A DNA stretch of 9,022 bases, taken from positions 1-9,022 of the forward strand of contig CALZDE010000074.1 of assembly GCA_945637225.1 (NCBI GenBank), written 5' to 3'. The position numbers were made by a program, and so were the translations under genes. Below are positions 6,363-9,022 of this stretch, one piece after another. The stretch's first letter is position 1, and every line of letters starts with the position of its first letter. Origin of the DNA: an uncultured Selenomonadaceae bacterium. GTDB taxonomy: Bacteria; Bacillota; Negativicutes; Selenomonadales; Selenomonadaceae. A model generated the notes under the pieces. It was not told where the DNA came from, made no database searches, and saw only the letters and a program-made list of their open reading frames with translations.

Positions 6363-7562
6363 TTATTTGTCAGCAATAGCTGCAATACCTGGCAGAACCT
6401 TGCCCTCTAAGAATTCCAGAGTAGCACCGCCACCAGTAGAAATATGAGAAATCTTGTCAGCCAGACCGGTCTTCTTCAGAGCTGCAATAGAGTCGCCACC
6501 ACCAACGATGGAGATTGCACCCTGTTCAGTAGCCTCAGCAACAGCCTCAGCAACCTTCAGAGTACCAGTTGCAAACGCATCGAACTCGAATACGCCCATA
6601 GGACCATTCCAGATAACGGTCTTAGCGCCCTTCAGAGCCTCAACATAGAGGTTACAGGTCTTAGGACCGGAATCAAGAGCTTCCCAGCCCTCTGGAACCT
6701 TATCTACATCAACAATCTGAGTGTTTGCATCAGCAGCAAACTTGTCAGCAATGGTAAGGTCAGCAGGCAGAACAACCTGAACGCCCTTCTCCTCAGCCTT
6801 CTTTAACTGGCCAAGAGCCTCTTCAAACTTATCCTTCTCGCAAATGGAATTACCGATTGGCAGCCCCTTAGCAGCATCGAAGGTATGAGCCATACCGCCA
6901 CCGATGATGATCTTGTCTACCTTATCAATCATGTTGGAGATAACGCCGATCTTATCGGAAACCTTAGCACCACCGATGATAGCAACGAATGGACGCTGTG
7001 GAGCTTCCAGAGTCTGACCAATGAACTTAATCTCCTTAGCCATGAGATAACCAGCTACGGACTCTAAGTAAGAAGTGATACCTACATTAGCTGCATGAGC
7101 ACGATGGGAAACACCGAAAGCGTCATTTACAGCAATGTCAGCCAGAGCTGCTAACTGCTTAGCGAACTCAGGATCATTCTTCTTCTCTTCCTTGTGATAA
7201 CGGAGGTTCTCTAACAGCAGAATCTCGCCTGGCTTCAGGTCAGCAGCAGCCTTCTCAGCCTCAGGACCTACACAGTCAGGAGCCCACTTAACATCAACGC
7301 CCATAACCTCGGAAACACGCTTTACCAAATGCTTGGTGGAGAACTTGTCTTCACGAGCCTCGGTAGGACGGCCGATATGGCAAGCGATGATAACAGCTGC
7401 ACCCTGCTCTAACAGGTAGCTGATGGTAGGCTTGGTAGCAACGATACGGGTATCGTTGGTGATGTTCATATCTGCATCGAATGGAACATTATAGTCAACG
7501 CGGCAAAATACTTTTTTACCCTTGAGATCTACATCTTCAATGGTCTTCTTGTTCATGTTCAT
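6363..7562 (-). CDS. pgk: Phosphoglycerate kinase
   Basis: This enzyme transfers the acyl phosphate of 1,3-bisphosphoglycerate to ADP, the first ATP-yielding step of lower glycolysis. The 399 residues match the two-domain family length. The N-terminal substrate domain shows RVDYNVP (21-27), CHIGRP (61-66, for the usual SHLGRP), LLLENLRYHKEE (115-126) and NDAFGVSHRAHA (146-157). The C-terminal nucleotide domain shows GGAKVSDKIGVI (197-208), GGGMAHTF (221-228), WNGPMGVFE (318-326) and GGGDSIAALK (354-363). The first ATG (7562) is 10 bases after a GGAGG site (7573-7577); the ATG two codons later would be too far away. It follows gap in the same direction after 139 bases that contain an intrinsic terminator. 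No promoter fits in the 36 bases between that terminator and the start codon, so expression probably depends on read-through. Confidence 0.98.
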   Translation of the reverse strand: MNMNKKTIEDVDLKGKKVFCRVDYNVPFDADMNITNDTRIVATKPTISYLLEQGAAVIIACHIGRPTEAREDKFSTKHLVKRVSEVMGVDVKWAPDCVGPEAEKAAADLKPGEILLLENLRYHKEEKKNDPEFAKQLAALADIAVNDAFGVSHRAHAANVGITSYLESVAGYLMAKEIKFIGQTLEAPQRPFVAIIGGAKVSDKIGVISNMIDKVDKIIIGGGMAHTFDAAKGLPIGNSICEKDKFEEALGQLKKAEEKGVQVVLPADLTIADKFAADANTQIVDVDKVPEGWEALDSGPKTCNLYVEALKGAKTVIWNGPMGVFEFDAFATGTLKVAEAVAEATEQGAISIVGGGDSIAALKKTGLADKISHISTGGGATLEFLEGKVLPGIAAIADK

Positions 7563-7595
7563 TGATGAAATTCCTCCACTTATACTGCAATTTTG

Positions 7596-7629
7596 AAAAA
7601 GGCCCGGCCCAAACGATCGAGCCGGACCT
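7596..7629 (-). terminator. Intrinsic terminator between gap and pgk
   Basis: On the minus strand a 9-bp G/C-rich stem (AGGTCCGGC with GCCGGGCCT, one G-U pair) closes a 12-base loop and is followed by TTTTTC. It lies inside an otherwise continuous gene cluster, so it probably works as a partial terminator that lowers pgk and downstream expression relative to gap. It could also stabilise the 3' end of a gap-only mRNA. Confidence 0.75.
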
Positions 7630-7649
7630 CTAAAGATCTAACTTTATTC

Positions 7650-7674
7650 AATTGTGACGGAAGTCCTCACAATT
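7650..7674 (-). repeat. Perfect 8-bp inverted repeat, gap 3' region
   Basis: AATTGTGA and TCACAATT flank a 9-base spacer, 28 bases beyond the gap stop codon. It can form a stem-loop in the gap mRNA. The half sites TGTGA/TCACA recall a CRP operator, but the spacer is 9 rather than 6 bases and the position is downstream of gap, so an RNA hairpin is more likely. No T run follows. Confidence 0.5.
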
Positions 7675-7680
7675 CAGCCT

Positions 7681-7694
7681 GCTTCTATAGAAGC
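7681..7694 (-). repeat. 14-bp perfect palindrome after the gap stop codon
   Basis: The sequence GCTTCTATAGAAGC is fully self-complementary and lies 7 bases downstream of the gap stop. As RNA it gives a 5-bp stem with a TATA loop. With the hairpins at 7650-7674 and 7596-7629 it forms an array of three stem-loops in 100 bases. Confidence 0.5.
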
Positions 7695-7701
7695 GTCGCA
7701 A

Positions 7702-8715
7702 TTACTTCAGCTCAGCGAAGTACTTAATGGTACGAACCATCTGGCTGGTGTAGGAGTTCTCGTTGTCATACCAGGAAACAACCTGAACCTGAGTCTGGCC
7801 GTTGCCGATAGGGCTAACCATGGTCTGGGTAGCATCGAACAGGGAACCGTACTTCATGCCGATGATGTCGCTGGAAACGATCTCATCCTCGTTGTAGCCG
7901 AAGGACTCAGTAGCCTGTGCCTTCATAGCTGCATTAACCTCATCAACAGTTACTTCCTTATCTACTACAGCAAAGAGCAAAGTGGTGGAACCGGTAGGGG
8001 TAGGAACGCGCTGAGCAGCACCGATCAGCTTGCCCTTCAGCTCTGGGATTACCAGGCCGATAGCCTTTGCAGCACCAGTGGAGTTAGGAACGATGTTTAC
8101 AGCAGCTGCACGGGAACGACGGAGGTCGCCCTTACGCTGAGGACCATCAAGAGTCATCTGATCGCCAGTGTAAGCATGAATGGTAGCCATGATACCGGAC
8201 TTAATAGGAGCCAGGTCATTCAGAGCCTTAGCCATTGGTGCCAGGCAGTTGGTGGTGCAGGATGCTGCAGAAATAACCTTATCATCTGCGGTCAGAACCT
8301 TATGATTTACGTTGTAAACGATGGTAGGAAGATCGTTGCCAGCAGGAGCAGAAATAACTACCTTCTTAGCACCAGCCTCTAAATGAGCGGATGCCTTCTC
8401 CTTGGAGCAGTAGAAACCAGTGCACTCCAGAACAACATCTACATCATGCTTTGCCCAAGGAATTTCCTGAGCCTTAGCGCAAGCGTAGATCTTAATCTCC
8501 TTACCATTAACGGTGATGGAATCCTCGCCTGCAGTTACAGTATCAGCATACTTGTACTTGCCCTGAGAGGAATCGTACTTCAGAAGATGAGCTAACATCT
8601 TAGGAGAGGTCAGATCGTTGATTGCAACAACCTCATAACCCTCTGCGTCGAACATCTGACGGAATGCAAGACGACCAATACGACCAAAACCGTTAATAGC
8701 TACTTTTACTGCCAT
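7702..8715 (-). CDS. gap: Glyceraldehyde-3-phosphate dehydrogenase, NAD-dependent type
   Basis: This cytosolic enzyme oxidises and phosphorylates glyceraldehyde 3-phosphate to 1,3-bisphosphoglycerate. The 337 residues are the usual length. The Rossmann start is INGFGRIGR (7-15), with D34 (AINDL) at the position that favours NAD over NADP. The catalytic pair is C153 (SAASCTTNC) and H180 (TIHAYTGDQ). Phosphate-site and tetramer motifs PQRKGDLRRSRAAAVNIVP (192-210), NSTGAAKAIG (211-220) and SWYDNENSY (314-322) are intact. The ATG is 10 bases after AGGGGG (part of 8725-8731). It heads the glycolysis cluster behind a leader of about 150 bases with two inverted-repeat structures and an A/T-tract promoter region. 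Codon use is strongly biased, as in highly expressed genes. It is followed by three hairpins including a terminator before pgk. Confidence 0.98.
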   Translation of the reverse strand: MAVKVAINGFGRIGRLAFRQMFDAEGYEVVAINDLTSPKMLAHLLKYDSSQGKYKYADTVTAGEDSITVNGKEIKIYACAKAQEIPWAKHDVDVVLECTGFYCSKEKASAHLEAGAKKVVISAPAGNDLPTIVYNVNHKVLTADDKVISAASCTTNCLAPMAKALNDLAPIKSGIMATIHAYTGDQMTLDGPQRKGDLRRSRAAAVNIVPNSTGAAKAIGLVIPELKGKLIGAAQRVPTPTGSTTLLFAVVDKEVTVDEVNAAMKAQATESFGYNEDEIVSSDIIGMKYGSLFDATQTMVSPIGNGQTQVQVVSWYDNENSYTSQMVRTIKYFAELK

Positions 8716-8755
8716 GTGAAAATTACCCCCTAAAAAATTTAAATACGTTTATTAA

Positions 8756-8808
8756 CTGAGGTACCCAGACTCTCTAGTCGGACCCTGACGCAAGAGAACT
8801 GACCTCAG
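8756..8808 (-). promoter_or_regulatory. Long extended stem-loop in the gap leader, unclassified
   Basis: On the minus strand an outer 7-bp stem CTGAGGT/ACCTCAG (8802-8808 with 8756-8762) is followed by a 3-base one-sided bulge. A second 9-bp stem CAGTTCTCT/AGAGAGTCTG has one bulged T, and the apical loop can add GTC/GAC around AGGGTCC. It lies 40 to 93 bases upstream of the gap start codon, inside the likely 5' untranslated region. I do not recognise it as a known riboswitch or T-box. No T run follows, so it is not a terminator. It could be a leader that controls stability or translation, or a protein-binding RNA. Confidence 0.6.
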
Positions 8809-8850
8809 GCATCGGAAACAAAACTAAAAAAATTTAAATCTGTGAACCCT

Positions 8851-8875
8851 AGAAAAACATCTCTTGTGTTTCTCT
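8851..8875 (-). promoter_or_regulatory. 25-bp inverted repeat at the likely gap transcription start
   Basis: AGAGAAACA and TGTTTTTCT (minus strand) are complementary over 9 bp with one G-U pair around a 7-base spacer. The repeat overlaps the expected start point just downstream of the -10-like box at 8877-8884. This placement suits a repressor operator, as CggR-type regulators have in other Bacillota, or a 5'-end hairpin protecting the mRNA. No regulator gene is in the window. Confidence 0.4.
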
Positions 8876-8876
8876 G

Positions 8877-8905
8877 ATAATATATATTCTACACTCATTT
8901 TAAAA
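8877..8905 (-). promoter_or_regulatory. Candidate gap promoter
   Basis: The minus strand shows an A/T-rich -10-like region (TATATATTAT; TATTAT at 8877-8882). With a 17-base spacer the -35 would be TTTTAA (8900-8905), a poor match to TTGACA. The strong A and T tracts just upstream (8911-8950) may compensate. The placement, about 160 bases before the gap start and ahead of the two leader structures, is the main support. Confidence 0.35.
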
Positions 8906-8910
8906 ATCCT

Positions 8911-8950
8911 TCTTTTTTTTGAAAAAAATTTAATTTTTTTTAATTTTTTT
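8911..8950 (-). promoter_or_regulatory. A/T-tract region upstream of gap (UP-element-like)
   Basis: Forty bases are almost pure A and T in phased runs, including an exact tandem repeat of TAATTTTTTT (8931-8940 and 8941-8950). The tract lies directly upstream of the candidate gap promoter, where RNA polymerase alpha-subunit contacts and DNA bending raise promoter strength. It contains no gene. Confidence 0.4.
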
Positions 8951-8970
8951 CACTTTGAATTTTTATGATT

Positions 8971-9008
8971 ATAACGACTAAGAGATGTCCCCCACTTCTA
9001 TAAGTGGC
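8971..9008 (+). repeat. 38-bp terminal inverted repeat, right copy
   Basis: This is the exact reverse complement of 1-38. Here the hairpin is more complete: CCCCCACTT pairs with AAGTGGCGG around CTAT (8989-9010, one C-C mismatch), followed by GGTACC. The layout of a C-run hairpin after a conserved AACGACTAAGAGATG block resembles the right end of IS200/IS605 TnpB elements, where it also forms the 3' part of the guide RNA; this is inference. The element body should then lie to the left, but that space holds the gap promoter, so this copy is solitary or belongs to an element reading out of the window. Confidence 0.85.
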
Positions 9009-9022
9009 GGGTACCTTATTCT

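Noticed and set aside
7650..7674. CRP-like operator (TGTGA/TCACA)
   Set aside because: The spacer is 9 bases instead of 6, and it lies in a 3' untranslated region between operon genes, so an RNA hairpin is the simpler reading.
8851..8866. Third partial copy of the end repeat (shares AAGAGATGT)
   Set aside because: Only nine bases match and the rest differs, with no hairpin of the same kind; likely chance.
1..9008. CRISPR array or composite transposon
   Set aside because: There are only two repeat copies, inverted and 9 kb apart, with no cas gene and no transposase; neither label is supported.

Overview
The window reads as chromosomal DNA of an anaerobic member of the Bacillota (Firmicutes). 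The support is the gene order gap-pgk-tpiA-gpmI, A/T-rich spacers with strong GGAGG-type ribosome binding sites, and the presence of the GGGtGRT/NifU-like protein pair. A Negativicutes or Clostridia source seems likely, but genus and species cannot be fixed by reading alone. All recognisable genes and the cobalamin riboswitch lie on the minus strand, so the biology runs from right to left.

Right part (about 8970 down to 2055): a lower-glycolysis cluster. A structured leader (about 8716-8970) precedes gap (NAD-dependent glyceraldehyde-3-phosphate dehydrogenase). Then come pgk (phosphoglycerate kinase), tpiA (triosephosphate isomerase) and gpmI (cofactor-independent phosphoglycerate mutase). 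Together these carry triose phosphates to 2-phosphoglycerate. Enolase, the usual next gene, is absent. In its place are two co-directional genes: a NifU/IscU-like Fe-S scaffold protein and a GGGtGRT-motif protein of unknown function. A strong UUCG-loop terminator closes the unit. Within the cluster, an intrinsic terminator and two further hairpins lie between gap and pgk, and a strong C/G-rich hairpin precedes tpiA. These suggest that RNA structure sets expression gene by gene.

Middle left (618-1982): a MATE-family multidrug/Na+ antiporter-like gene, separated from the glycolysis cluster by the terminator and more A/T-rich, apparently a separate unit.

Left end (1-617): no credible protein gene. 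Instead there is a complete minus-strand RNA unit: a textbook promoter (TTGACA, 17-bp spacer, TAATAT), a cobalamin (B12) riboswitch aptamer with a recognisable B12 box and 9-bp P1, and a rho-independent terminator. A second terminator follows before the window edge. The controlled gene, if any, lies beyond position 1.

Both window ends carry the same 38-bp sequence in inverted orientation (1-38 and 8971-9008), containing a hairpin resembling the ends of IS200/IS605-type (TnpB) elements. No transposase is present between them. They may be IS remnants, dispersed repeats or assembly-break repeats.
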